DNA of 7,536 bases from PVC group bacterium (ex Bugula neritina AB1) (GCA_001730085.1 MDLB01000033.1:1-7536), one strand, 5' to 3'; positions 1 through 5,990 are shown, counted from the first letter of the stretch. Notes: generated by a model not told the origin, from the sequence alone. Made by a program: numbers and translations.

Positions 1-135
1 GGCTACAGTGCAAACGCTGACCGTAATGCGGGGCGTAATATCTTAGAGGCAGGGCATGCCTTGTTAGCTTGTGGAGAAAATCCGTTAGGAATTTCTATGA
101 AGCAAGAACCCCTAGTTGCTAAAAAAATAGCTTAG
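1..135 (+). CDS. tnpB: TnpB (IS200/IS605-family RNA-guided nuclease), C-terminal end, partial at window start
   Basis: Frame 1 is open from the window edge to a TAG at 133-135 and gives 44 residues. They begin [15 protein letters not shown] and continue [10 protein letters not shown] and MKQEP. This is the family's C-terminal signature: the GY that follows the last CxxC of the zinc ribbon, then ADxNAxRNI carrying the third RuvC aspartate (D7 here), then AGHAxLACG and the MKQEP tail. TnpB proteins are RuvC-type endonucleases guided by an RNA made from the transposon right end, and they help the element persist. The right end follows directly, which supports the call. Everything upstream, including the other catalytic residues and any tnpA, lies outside the window, so I cannot say whether the gene is intact. 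The visible part has no stop or frameshift. Confidence 0.87.
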   Translation, partial: GYSANADRNAGRNILEAGHALLACGENPLGISMKQEPLVAKKIA

Positions 136-194
136 TAAATCTAGGAATCACCTTCCTTTAGGTAGGTGAGGATGTCAATGAAAATTTTAGGCTA
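60..194 (+). ncRNA. Predicted omega-RNA (reRNA) from the tnpB 3' end and right end, with guide
   Basis: In studied TnpB elements the guide RNA scaffold is transcribed from the 3' part of tnpB through the right end, and the guide is the flanking DNA just past the right-end terminus. By analogy the scaffold here would finish at 178 (TCAA) and a guide of about 16 nt would occupy 179-194, starting TGAAAATTTTAGG. The 5' limit is arbitrary; only the terminal hairpin and boundary can be seen. No promoter was identified for it. Confidence 0.38.
141..178 (+). mobile_element. IS200/IS605-type right end (subterminal hairpin plus TCAA terminus)
   Basis: Just after the tnpB stop lies an imperfect hairpin. 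CACCT (149-153) pairs with AGGTG (164-168), there is one T:T mismatch, CC (155-156) pairs with GG (161-162), and the loop is TTTA (157-160). It is followed by GAGGATGTCAA. Elements of this superfamily have no terminal inverted repeats. They end in a subterminal hairpin and are cut by the TnpA HUH transposase at a short tetranucleotide, TCAA in IS608. TCAA at 175-178 therefore marks the likely right boundary, with host DNA from 179. The left end is outside the window. Confidence 0.72.
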
Positions 195-266
195 AAGTCA
201 TAGAGAATCTAGCAGTTACTATTGTTTAAAAAATCTTTAAGGAATAATATATAATCTTTGAATTTT

Positions 267-306
267 TCTCTTAAGAGGAAGTTCTAATAGGCTTAAGAGG
301 TTTTTT
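267..306 (+). terminator. Hairpin plus T-tract, probable Rho-independent terminator
   Basis: CTCTTAAG (268-275) is the exact reverse complement of CTTAAGAG (292-299). A T267:G300 wobble extends the stem, the loop is 16 nt, and TTTTTT follows at 301-306. The stem is AT-rich and the loop is long, so it is a moderate terminator at best. It sits between the tnpB right end and the SPFH genes, where it could stop read-through from the IS. A perfect TATAAT lies just upstream at 250-255, but its best -35 choices are badly spaced. If that promoter is real, this hairpin would act as a leader terminator. Confidence 0.45.
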
Positions 307-319
307 AAATGGAGTCCTT

Positions 320-325
320 TATAAT
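320..325 (+). promoter_or_regulatory. Possible -10 box upstream of the SPFH operon
   Basis: A perfect TATAAT lies 42 bp upstream of the chosen ATG and downstream of the candidate terminator. Transcription would start near 332 and give a leader of about 36 nt. No good -35 is present at 16-18 bp. A rival pairing is TTGACC (332-337), 16 bp, TTAAAT (354-359), which would make the mRNA almost leaderless and would fit the lack of a Shine-Dalgarno site. In such AT-rich DNA neither is secure. Confidence 0.27.
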
Positions 326-367
326 TAAAAATTGACCATTTTTTTGAGATATGTTAAATTCTATCCC

Positions 368-1420
368 ATGAATAATTTTGATGACAATCCAGAAAATTTT
401 TTTACGAGAAACCCCGCAGTTGTGACGGCTTTTTTTGTTTTTCTTTTGCTTTTTTTTCTTGCTTATAACACATGCTTTACATATATTAAGCCGAATGAAT
501 ATGGTATAAAAAAAGTTAATATAGGGCCAAATAAAGGTATACATCGCAAAGTTTATGGTACAGGGATGCATCTTGTTCTCCCTATGGGTTTTCAAAAAAT
601 GCATAGGTTTCCCCGAGATGTTCAAATACTTGAAATGACAAACCTTTTGCCTTCTGGACAGACCGGTAAAAGATGTTTTCAAAAAGCTGTTAGGATTCAG
701 ACTTCTGATGGTTTTTTTGTTGATGTTGATGTTTCGATTTTTTATCGGATTGAAGATCCCTATAAAGTTATAAAAATAATAGGCCCCGGTTATCGATTCA
801 TTTATCAGGGGATACTTCCCAAAGCTGAACCAATTCTAAAAGAAGCTCTTGGTAATCTGACCACAGAGGAATTTTATAATAGTGATTTACGTGTTGAAAA
901 AGTTGAATATGCTAAACGTTTGCTTGATGAAGAAATGGCTTCGAAAGGTTTATCTATAGATCATATTTTTATACGTTACTTTCGTTATAGTGATGAAATC
1001 CAGAGAAATATTGAAGAAAAGAAACTTAAAGACCAAGCGGCATTTAAGAGCCAGTCTGAGTCACGTGCTTCCCAGGAAAGAAACAAATTACGTCAGATAA
1101 TTGAAGAGGGGAAAGCCCGTGTTTTGATTCGTTTGCAAGAAGGCAGCGCGTATGTTCAGAAAAAAAATGCGGATAAAGATCTTTATGTCCGTAAACGTCG
1201 TGCCGAAGCTGATTTACTTGTGAAGATTGCCGAAGCTGAAAAAAGTCGTTTGATAAATAAGGCTCTTCAAAGTCCTGGGGTGGACCGTCGCGTGGGATTA
1301 GAGATGGCCAAGGCTCTTAAAGGATTGGAAATGGTTATACTTCCCAGCTCTGGTGAAGATGGTCTAAATCCATTGGATTTAAATAAAGTTATCACAATGT
1401 TTGGAGTTTCCAATGATTAG
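368..1420 (+). CDS. SPFH/prohibitin (band 7) domain membrane protein, first of a tandem pair
   Basis: 350 residues from the ATG at 368. A short polar N-terminus is followed by one hydrophobic span (about residues 17-33, AVVTAFFVFLLLFFLAY). An SPFH/band 7 fold covers about 39-215: beta-rich IKPNEYGI and GTGMHLVLP, then VDVSIFYRIEDP, then LTTEEFY (164-170). A long charged helical or coiled-coil stretch rich in E, K, R and A follows (about 216-300), with a conserved tail GLEMAKAL...VILP. SPFH proteins oligomerise into large membrane-bound rings or cages, organise microdomains and often regulate AAA proteases such as FtsH; that role here is inference. Starts at TTG 332 or TTG 344 are possible, but ATG 368 is preferred because the protein then begins just before the anchor. 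No start has a clear ribosome binding site. The stop overlaps the next gene by 8 bp, so the two are co-translated. The order recalls hflK-hflC, but I see no feature specific to HflK. Confidence 0.87.
   Translation: MNNFDDNPENFFTRNPAVVTAFFVFLLLFFLAYNTCFTYIKPNEYGIKKVNIGPNKGIHRKVYGTGMHLVLPMGFQKMHRFPRDVQILEMTNLLPSGQTGKRCFQKAVRIQTSDGFFVDVDVSIFYRIEDPYKVIKIIGPGYRFIYQGILPKAEPILKEALGNLTTEEFYNSDLRVEKVEYAKRLLDEEMASKGLSIDHIFIRYFRYSDEIQRNIEEKKLKDQAAFKSQSESRASQERNKLRQIIEEGKARVLIRLQEGSAYVQKKNADKDLYVRKRRAEADLLVKIAEAEKSRLINKALQSPGVDRRVGLEMAKALKGLEMVILPSSGEDGLNPLDLNKVITMFGVSND
1403..1406 (+). promoter_or_regulatory. Ribosome binding site of the second SPFH gene
   Basis: GGAG inside the end of the upstream gene lies 6 nt before ATG 1413. 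This decides the start in favour of ATG 1413 over the in-frame TTG at 1401, which would place the site inside the coding region. Confidence 0.6.
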
Positions 1421-2450
1421 AAGAATGAGATCTTTGCTAAAATGGGCCTTTTTATTAGCCTTGATGCCTTGTTGTGGCGGGTGTTTGCCTCATAGTGTCT
1501 CTTCAACACAGGTAGGTATTAAAGTAAAGAAAATAGCTTTGTTCGGAGAAGTCGGTGTTGTTGATGAGCCTTTTGAGCCTGGGACATATTTCTTTTTACC
1601 CTTGATAAATGATTGGTACACTTTAGATACGACACTCAAGACTTTGATTATGACATTTGACTCGCGCAATGCTGATCTTGGAATGAGAGATGACTTGGTT
1701 TTTAAGACCATTGATGGGAATGATATTAGTTTGGACTTGAATATAACTTATAGGATTGATCCCCTTAAGGCTGGTCATTTACTGAAAAATGTTGGTTTGT
1801 CTGATGCAGATATAAAAGACCATATTGTTCGCTCTATTGCTAGGAGTAAGCCGAGAGATATTTTTGGGCAACTCACAACGGAACAGTTTTATGATCCTAT
1901 CAAGCGTTCCGAAAAGGCTCATGAGACAGAGAAAGCTCTTAATGACGTTTTAAATCCATATGGGATAATAGTAGATGGTGTTAAGACAAAGGATTATAGA
2001 TTTAATCCGGCTTATGAGATGGCGATTAAAGATAAAAAAGTGGCTGATCAAAAAACTCAAAGATATATATCTGAAACAAAGGCTGCCAAAGAGGATTATA
2101 AGAAAAAACTTCAAGACGCCAATGGGGATGTGAATGAAATGGTAGCTAAAGTTGATGGAGCATATAAACAGGCAGAGCTTTCTTCTAATGCTTATTATGA
2201 ACAACGGAAGCGAGAAGCTCAAGCTATCCGTATTGAGGGAGAAGCTGAAGCTTTAGCCATTAAAAAAATGAATGAAGCTCTTACAGGGAATGCAGGTTTG
2301 GCGAAGGTTAAACTAGAAGTCGCAAAATCATTGCAAAATAAAAAAATCCTTGTCATGCCTTTTAATCAAGGAGGTATTGATATTAAATCCACGAATGTTA
2401 ATAGTTTGATTGAGACTTATGGAGCGAAAGCTCTTTCTGAGAAAAATTAA
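1413..2450 (+). CDS. SPFH/prohibitin-domain protein, probable lipoprotein or signal-anchored, second of a tandem pair
   Basis: 345 residues from ATG 1413. The N-terminus MIRRMRSLLKWAFLLALM is a signal-type sequence, followed by cysteines at 20, 21 and 24 (PCCGGC). This resembles a lipoprotein signal with an imperfect lipobox (C24 after C-G-G, or C20 after L-M-P). The SPFH fold spans about 30-215 and includes EPGTYFFLPL, ISLDLNITYRIDP and LTTEQFY (154-160). A helical region (about 205-285, rich in K, E, A and Q, with EGEAEALAIKKMNEAL near its end) leads into the tail KLEVAKSLQ...ILVMP. LTTE[EQ]FY, the following helix and the L-E-x-A-K-x-L tail are shared with the preceding protein, so the genes look like an old tandem duplication. 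The pair may form hetero-oligomers on the periplasmic face, as HflK and HflC do; that is inference. No strong terminator follows, so birA may be read through. Confidence 0.87.
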   Translation: MIRRMRSLLKWAFLLALMPCCGGCLPHSVSSTQVGIKVKKIALFGEVGVVDEPFEPGTYFFLPLINDWYTLDTTLKTLIMTFDSRNADLGMRDDLVFKTIDGNDISLDLNITYRIDPLKAGHLLKNVGLSDADIKDHIVRSIARSKPRDIFGQLTTEQFYDPIKRSEKAHETEKALNDVLNPYGIIVDGVKTKDYRFNPAYEMAIKDKKVADQKTQRYISETKAAKEDYKKKLQDANGDVNEMVAKVDGAYKQAELSSNAYYEQRKREAQAIRIEGEAEALAIKKMNEALTGNAGLAKVKLEVAKSLQNKKILVMPFNQGGIDIKSTNVNSLIETYGAKALSEKN

Positions 2451-2515
2451 AATATTTTTCATGCCTTGCCACTGTTTTCTTGATTTTTTTCCAAAATTTT
2501 TTATTTGCTTTTCAT

Positions 2516-3070
2516 ATGAAATATCGCCTTATTCATAAATCTTCTACCTTTAGTACCAATGATGATATCAAAGATTATTTTGATACAGATGAACCAGAAG
2601 GTTTGGTTGTGATTGCTGAGCACCAAACGAATGGGCGAGGTGTGAGTGGAGACTGGGAAGATGATGGAAAGAGCCTTTTACTTTTTAGTCTTTTATTGAG
2701 GCCTTATTGTTTGATCACAGATTACTTGAAAATCAACTATTGTATTGCTCAGGCTGTTATACAAGCAATAAATATCTTTGATGAGAGCTTATCTTTGAAA
2801 GTGAAATGGCCGAATGATGTTTTTCTCAATCGTAAAAAAATATGTGGTATTTTGCAAGAAGGCGACCTTCGAGGAAAGACCCTTTCTTCGGTGGCATTGG
2901 GTGTTGGGTTAAATGTGAATGTTAAAAGTGATTTTTTTGCGAAAAATGATTTAGAGAATGGCACCTCTTTATATATAGAGTCGCATAGAAGGTGGGATAA
3001 AACTATTTTACTTAATGAAATCCTTAATCAGTTTGCTCTATTATATGAAAAAACTTTAAAATCTTTATAG
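2516..3070 (+). CDS. birA: Biotin--protein ligase (biotin-[acetyl-CoA-carboxylase] ligase), minimal form
   Basis: 184 residues from ATG 2516. It activates biotin with ATP to biotinyl-5'-AMP and transfers it to the carrier lysine of acetyl-CoA carboxylase (and other carboxylases, if present). Visible motifs are STN (13-15), EHQTNGRG (35-42), KWPND (97-101), KKICGILQE (107-115, with K108 matching E. coli K183) and GVGLNVN (129-135). It has no N-terminal DNA-binding domain, so it is not a BirA repressor. It also ends close to the end of the catalytic domain, without the C-terminal SH3-like domain of most family members. I saw no frameshifted continuation downstream. The biotin-binding loop reads GRGVSGDW instead of the common GRGRxGRxW: a Val replaces the residue equivalent to E. 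coli R118, and the loop is one residue shorter. A TTG at 2480 would add 12 hydrophobic residues and is less likely. No clear ribosome binding site or promoter is seen in the 65-bp gap. Confidence 0.88.
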   Translation: MKYRLIHKSSTFSTNDDIKDYFDTDEPEGLVVIAEHQTNGRGVSGDWEDDGKSLLLFSLLLRPYCLITDYLKINYCIAQAVIQAINIFDESLSLKVKWPNDVFLNRKKICGILQEGDLRGKTLSSVALGVGLNVNVKSDFFAKNDLENGTSLYIESHRRWDKTILLNEILNQFALLYEKTLKSL

Positions 3071-3131
3071 GGTTTTGAGTCTTTTTTAAAAATCTCAACC
3101 TAGTAAGTAGATGAACTTTTTGCGAAATAAC

Positions 3132-3186
3132 AAACTATTGTAAAACTTATTTTCAATAAAACATATGGTGTATTTTGGAACAATCT
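3132..3186. repeat. Diverged repeat, copy A (partner at 3679-3732)
   Basis: This stretch aligns with 3679-3732 in the same orientation. The blocks are AAACTATTGTAAAACTT against AAACCGTTGTGAAACTT, CAATAAAACATATGG against CAATAAAGCATAGGG, and TGTATTTT against TGTCTTTT. That is 34 of 40 matches in the three blocks, with short gaps between them. Most differences put A or T here where copy B has G or C, as expected of a decaying copy under AT mutation pressure. Read on the minus strand in register with copy B it contains stop codons. The origin of the element is unknown. Confidence 0.6.
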
Positions 3187-3192
3187 CATTTT

Positions 3193-3357
3193 ATGTTTTT
3201 TTTTGCAAAGAATATAAAATTTTTTATAAGAAGTCGTAAAAGAAACTCGACTCTAGAGCTTCTTTTATGTATAATGGTTTCATTCTTGATCGTTTTATAT
3301 CCGAGTATAGTATTCGTATCTACATACTATTATTGGAATAGTAACAGAGAACTATAG
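3193..3357 (+). CDS. Possible small single-span membrane protein
   Basis: 54 residues from ATG 3193, or 60 from TTG 3175. I do not recognise it. A basic N-terminal part (KNIKFFIRSRKRNS) is followed by one long hydrophobic span (LLLCIMVSFLIVLYPSIVFV), then an aromatic patch STYYYW and a short polar tail. This agrees with the positive-inside rule for an N-in membrane protein. Support for expression is weak: there is no good ribosome binding site, and the start lies beside the decayed repeat copy A. A weak hairpin with a T-tract begins 9 bp after the stop. It could equally be a chance open frame in AT-rich DNA or the 3' remnant of a larger gene. Confidence 0.38.
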   Translation: MFFFAKNIKFFIRSRKRNSTLELLLCIMVSFLIVLYPSIVFVSTYYYWNSNREL

Positions 3358-3365
3358 CAAAGACC

Positions 3366-3393
3366 TTTCATCGATTTTGATGCGAAATTTTTT
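3366..3393 (+). terminator. Weak hairpin plus T-tract
   Basis: CATC (3369-3372) pairs with GATG (3379-3382). After a bulged C, TTT (3366-3368) pairs with GAA (3384-3386, one wobble). The loop is GATTTT and TTTTTT follows at 3388-3393. It is a short stem of modest strength, positioned to end the small ORF or birA transcript. It overlaps the likely tRNA promoter, so the sequence may serve both. Confidence 0.33.
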
Positions 3394-3405
3394 GTTTTAT
3401 AGAAT
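3377..3405 (+). promoter_or_regulatory. Probable promoter of tRNA-Ser
   Basis: TTGATG (3377-3382, 4 of 6 to the -35 consensus), a 17-bp spacer and TAGAAT (3400-3405, 5 of 6 to the -10 consensus). Transcription would start near 3412, about 28 nt before the mature tRNA. Confidence 0.47.
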
Positions 3406-3439
3406 GATCTTTTATTTAAAAATAAAGATTTTACTTTAA

Positions 3440-3525
3440 GGAGGAGTGGCAGAGCTGGCCGAATGCGGCGGTCTTGAAAACCGTTGACCTGAAAGGGTCC
3501 GTAGGTTCGAATCCTATCTCCTCCG
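3440..3525 (+). tRNA. tRNA-Ser, anticodon UGA
   Basis: An 86-nt class II tRNA. The acceptor stem is GGAGGAG (3440-3446) with CTCCTCC (3518-3524) and a G discriminator at 3525. The anticodon stem is 3468-3472 with 3480-3484, and the loop CTTGAAA places TGA at 3475-3477. A long variable arm (GACC...GGTC) is present, as in serine tRNAs. The T stem is 3501-3505 with 3513-3517 around TTCGAAT. It decodes UCA and other UCN codons. CCA is not encoded (AAA follows), so the end must be added by the CCA-adding enzyme. Confidence 0.97.
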
Positions 3526-3551
3526 AAAAAATATAATCAACTTTATAAAGT

Positions 3552-3590
3552 AGCTCAAAAAAAATCTTTTGAGTTATATTTATTTGATTT
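3552..3590 (+). terminator. Probable terminator after tRNA-Ser
   Basis: AGCTCAAAA (3552-3560) pairs with TTTTGAGTT (3567-3575, with one G:T wobble), giving a 9-bp stem and a 6-nt loop. The interrupted T-rich run ATATTTATTTGATTT follows. It lies 27 bp past the tRNA end. The downstream tract is imperfect, so efficiency may be low. Confidence 0.42.
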
Positions 3591-3621
3591 CTTGATGCCT
3601 CTCTATGATCTGAAATATTTT

Positions 3622-3741
3622 TTAATTAGGATATCTTAGCTCATATGGAGGTTTTTTTTTGAGATCTTTACCACACATAAACCGTTGTGAAACTTCGTGC
3701 AATAAAGCATAGGGAGTGTCTTTTAATAATTTCGAAATATT
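3622..3741 (-). pseudogene. Short coding-like remnant on the minus strand, without a start codon
   Basis: Downstream of the YeeZ-like gene on the same strand, 39 codons are open between a double TAA (3742-3747) and a TAA at 3622-3624. The frame reads NISKLLKDTPYALLHEVSQR and ends KKKPPYELRYPN. It has no ATG, GTG or TTG near its beginning (first TTG at codon 14, ATG at codon 22), and its middle half is the repeated element found again at 3132-3186. The composition looks protein-like, but I do not recognise the family. It may be the C-terminal remnant of a dead gene or a repeat that happens to be open. A run of nine A makes the frame easy to break. Confidence 0.3.
3679..3732. repeat. Diverged repeat, copy B (partner at 3132-3186)
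   Basis: The more G+C-rich copy of the pair, alignable with 3132-3186 across three blocks (34 of 40 matched positions). On the minus strand it is open and encodes part of the coding-like remnant (LLKDTPYALLHEVSQRF). That suggests it is nearer the ancestral state. Confidence 0.6.
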
Positions 3742-3771
3742 TTATTAGAAGGAGCTCTTTCCTAAAAAATT

Positions 3772-4575
3772 TTATTCTTTGAGTTTGTGTTTAAAGTCGA
3801 ATGATAATTCTTTTTTGAGATACTTATTGAGAACAACTTTTTTTGCATCGGTGTCTGATGTTGAGGCAAATGAGGGGACAGGTTTTCCTATTTTTTTGGA
3901 CTCACGTGTATAAAAATCTTTTTTTAAAGGGTGCCCATCTGTGGCAACATTAAAAATGTAACCCCACTTATTTTTATCAATGATTTTTTCGATGATCGCG
4001 ATCACATCTTCCAAATGGACCAAATTAACAGGTTGATTGGGAGATTGACAAAGTTTATTGTTTCTCCAAAACTTACCCGGTTGTCTTTCTGGACCTATAA
4101 GGCCTGCTAAGCGTAGAATGGTCGAGGATATTTTTTTTTCTTTCAAAATCGTATTTTCAGCTGCATAGAGGGCTTTTGAACGTTCACTCTCACCGATAGG
4201 AGCTTTTTCATCGCATTCCTCAAAAGTGTTACTATAGATAGAGGTAGAGCTTGTGAAAAGAATATGCTTAATTTTAGAAAAAGAAGCGCATATAAGAACT
4301 TTTTCTAAAGCTGAGGGGTAAATCCAAGGGTCGATCAGGCTTCGCTTAAAGGGGATCGTTATGCACAGAATATCGCTTTGCCAAAAATTGGAGTCAGTAG
4401 AATACTCCTTATAAATATTGATGTTATAAGGTGTGAATCCATGCTTTTTGAATAAGCTCTCTTTATTTGAAGAAGTTGTGCTTGCGGAGACAAGCCAACC
4501 TTTTTTAAAAAAAAGGTCGGCAAGAGGTAATCCTAGCCATCCACAACCTAAAAAAGATATAGTTGGTTGGCTCAT
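3772..4575 (-). CDS. yeeZ: YeeZ-type NAD(P)-binding epimerase-like protein (atypical SDR)
   Basis: 267 residues, close to the size of E. coli YeeZ. The Rossmann nucleotide-binding turn is GCGWLG (10-15) followed by LPLADL. Family blocks follow in order: TSSTSIY (108-114), RLAGLIGPERQPGKF (155-169) and VNLVHLEDVI (183-192). The Tyr-x-x-x-Lys of classical SDR dehydrogenases is not obvious; TSSTSIY ends in the only well-placed tyrosine. This fits an atypical SDR whose substrate has not been established, although sugar-nucleotide epimerase-like activity is often assumed. The start is ATG at 4575, 2 bp after the ahcY stop. A TTG at 4581 overlapping that stop is the alternative. There is no ribosome binding site of its own, so translation is probably coupled to ahcY. 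It is the last gene of the operon, and no convincing terminator follows it. Confidence 0.83.
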   Translation of the reverse strand: MSQPTISFLGCGWLGLPLADLFFKKGWLVSASTTSSNKESLFKKHGFTPYNINIYKEYSTDSNFWQSDILCITIPFKRSLIDPWIYPSALEKVLICASFSKIKHILFTSSTSIYSNTFEECDEKAPIGESERSKALYAAENTILKEKKISSTILRLAGLIGPERQPGKFWRNNKLCQSPNQPVNLVHLEDVIAIIEKIIDKNKWGYIFNVATDGHPLKKDFYTRESKKIGKPVPSFASTSDTDAKKVVLNKYLKKELSFDFKHKLKE

Positions 4576-4577
4576 GA

Positions 4578-5990
4578 TCAATAGCGATAGTGATCGGGTT
4601 TATATGGACCAGAAACCTCGACACCTATATATTCAGCTTGTTCTTGAGTTAATGTTGTTAACTCTACTCCCAACTTTTTAAGGTGGAGTCTAGCGACTTC
4701 TTCATCAAGTTTTTTCGGCAAACACGTTACGTCTATATCGTGTTGGTTTTCCCATAATGATAGTTGAGCTAAAACTTGATTTGTGAATGAATGACTCATA
4801 ACAAAAGAAGGGTGTCCTGTTGCGCAGGCGAGGTTAACTAAGCGACCTTCTGCTAGAACGATAACTTCGTGATCATCTGAAAATTTGTACACATCGACAA
4901 AGGGTTTACTGTTTTGTTTTACGACATTTTTGGCATTGTTTAATTGCTGCACTTGGATTTCGTTATCAAAGTGACCTATATTGCAAAGGATGGATTGATC
5001 TAGCATTTTTTCCATGTGTTCCAAGCGAATAACATCTTTGTTACCAGTTGTGGTTACATAAATGTTTCCTTCTGCCAAAGCCTTTTCAAGAGTTGTCACT
5101 TGAAAGCCTTCCATGGCGGCTTGTAAAGCACAGATAGGGTCAACCTCTGTGACTATAACGCGTGCTCCATAATGGCGCATCGAATGGGCACAACCTTTAC
5201 CAACATCTCCATACCCGCAGACGACAACAACTTTTCCTGCTATCATCACATCTGTTGCACGTTTGATTCCGTCTGCCAAAGATTCGCGACAGCCATAGAG
5301 ATTGTCGAACTTAGACTTTGTCACAGAGTCGTTCACGTTGATGGCCGGGAAAAGCAATTCTTTGTTACTGTGCATTTGATAAAGACGGCGAATACCTGTT
5401 GTTGTTTCTTCAGAAACACCACGTATATGAGAAGCCATTGATGTCCATTTTGTCGGGTTATCTGCGTATTCTCTTTTTAAAATATTTTGTATGATTGTTG
5501 AGTCTTCATCTTGAGTGACAGAGTTGAGAAGAGAAGGGGCTTTTTCGATAGCAACACCTTGATGTACGATATAAGTGGCGTCACCACCATCATCAACGAT
5601 CAGGTCAGGACCTGTTCCATCATTGAAAGTTAGGGCCAAGTTTAAACATTCCCAGTACTCTTCAATCGTTTCTCCTTTCCAAGCAAAAACAGGTATACCT
5701 TTGGCGGCGATAGCTGCAGCAGCATGGTCTTCTGTGGAAAAAATATTACAAGATGCCCATCGAACATCGGCTCCTAAATGGACCAATGTTTCTATAAGAA
5801 TAGCTGTCTGTACGGTCATATGGAGAGAACCTGAAATTTTTGCCCCTTTTAGAGGTTTTGTATCTTTATACAAATCTCTTAAAGCCATTAATCCAGGCAT
5901 TTCTTTTTCACTCAAAAGGATATCTTTTCTTCCGTTTTCTGCTAGATTGATGTCTTTGACTTTGTATGGGAGTGTGTTTTTTTTATTCAT
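4578..5990 (-). CDS. ahcY: S-adenosylhomocysteine hydrolase (adenosylhomocysteinase)
   Basis: 470 residues. It reversibly splits S-adenosylhomocysteine, the product of SAM-dependent methylation, into homocysteine and adenosine with tightly bound NAD; it is a cytoplasmic tetramer. Motifs are complete: SLHMT (55-59, catalytic H57), VDDGGDAT (132-139), SEETTTG (193-199), [13 protein letters not shown] (222-234, with K225, D229, N230 and C234 matching the human catalytic set), GYGDVGKG (259-266, NAD), NIGHFDNE (337-344) and the C-terminal KPDHYRY (K464 and Y468, which reach into the neighbouring subunit's NAD site). It is about 38 residues longer than the human enzyme because of an insert near 145-190, which is usual in many bacteria. 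AAGG (5999-6002) lies 8 nt before the ATG, inside the upstream gene's end. Only 3 bp separate it from that gene, so no riboswitch or private promoter fits in the gap. Middle gene of a three-gene operon. Confidence 0.98.
   Translation of the reverse strand: MNKKNTLPYKVKDINLAENGRKDILLSEKEMPGLMALRDLYKDTKPLKGAKISGSLHMTVQTAILIETLVHLGADVRWASCNIFSTEDHAAAAIAAKGIPVFAWKGETIEEYWECLNLALTFNDGTGPDLIVDDGGDATYIVHQGVAIEKAPSLLNSVTQDEDSTIIQNILKREYADNPTKWTSMASHIRGVSEETTTGIRRLYQMHSNKELLFPAINVNDSVTKSKFDNLYGCRESLADGIKRATDVMIAGKVVVVCGYGDVGKGCAHSMRHYGARVIVTEVDPICALQAAMEGFQVTTLEKALAEGNIYVTTTGNKDVIRLEHMEKMLDQSILCNIGHFDNEIQVQQLNNAKNVVKQNSKPFVDVYKFSDDHEVIVLAEGRLVNLACATGHPSFVMSHSFTNQVLAQLSLWENQHDIDVTCLPKKLDEEVARLHLKKLGVELTTLTQEQAEYIGVEVSGPYKPDHYRY

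Noticed and set aside
332-367. TTG 332 (or TTG 344) as the start of the first SPFH gene
   Set aside because: It adds 12 residues before the anchor without a better ribosome binding site; ATG 368 is the simpler choice.
1490-2222. Minus-strand open frames opposite the second SPFH gene, and one opposite the first (305-682)
   Set aside because: Low-complexity translations rich in I, F, L and S, without ribosome binding sites, opposite well-supported genes.
368-2450. Naming the SPFH pair hflK and hflC
   Set aside because: Tandem order and topology fit, but I see no HflK- or HflC-specific motifs, and similar pairs exist outside that family.
2441-2460. GAAAAAT/ATTTTTC hairpin over the second SPFH stop codon as a terminator
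   Set aside because: Stem is almost all A:T and no T-tract follows; it is likely a chance match in AT-rich DNA.
3071-3100. GGTTTTGAG...CTCAACC inverted repeat after birA as a terminator
   Set aside because: The stem needs a bulge and no T-tract follows it.
3071-3130. A frameshifted C-terminal domain of birA
   Set aside because: All three plus frames meet stops quickly and show nothing like the BPL C-terminal domain.
3660-3711. Leader peptide after GGAGG at 3647-3651 (TTG start, 17 codons)
   Set aside because: No downstream gene on the plus strand for it to regulate; the purine run is more easily explained as part of the minus-strand remnant.
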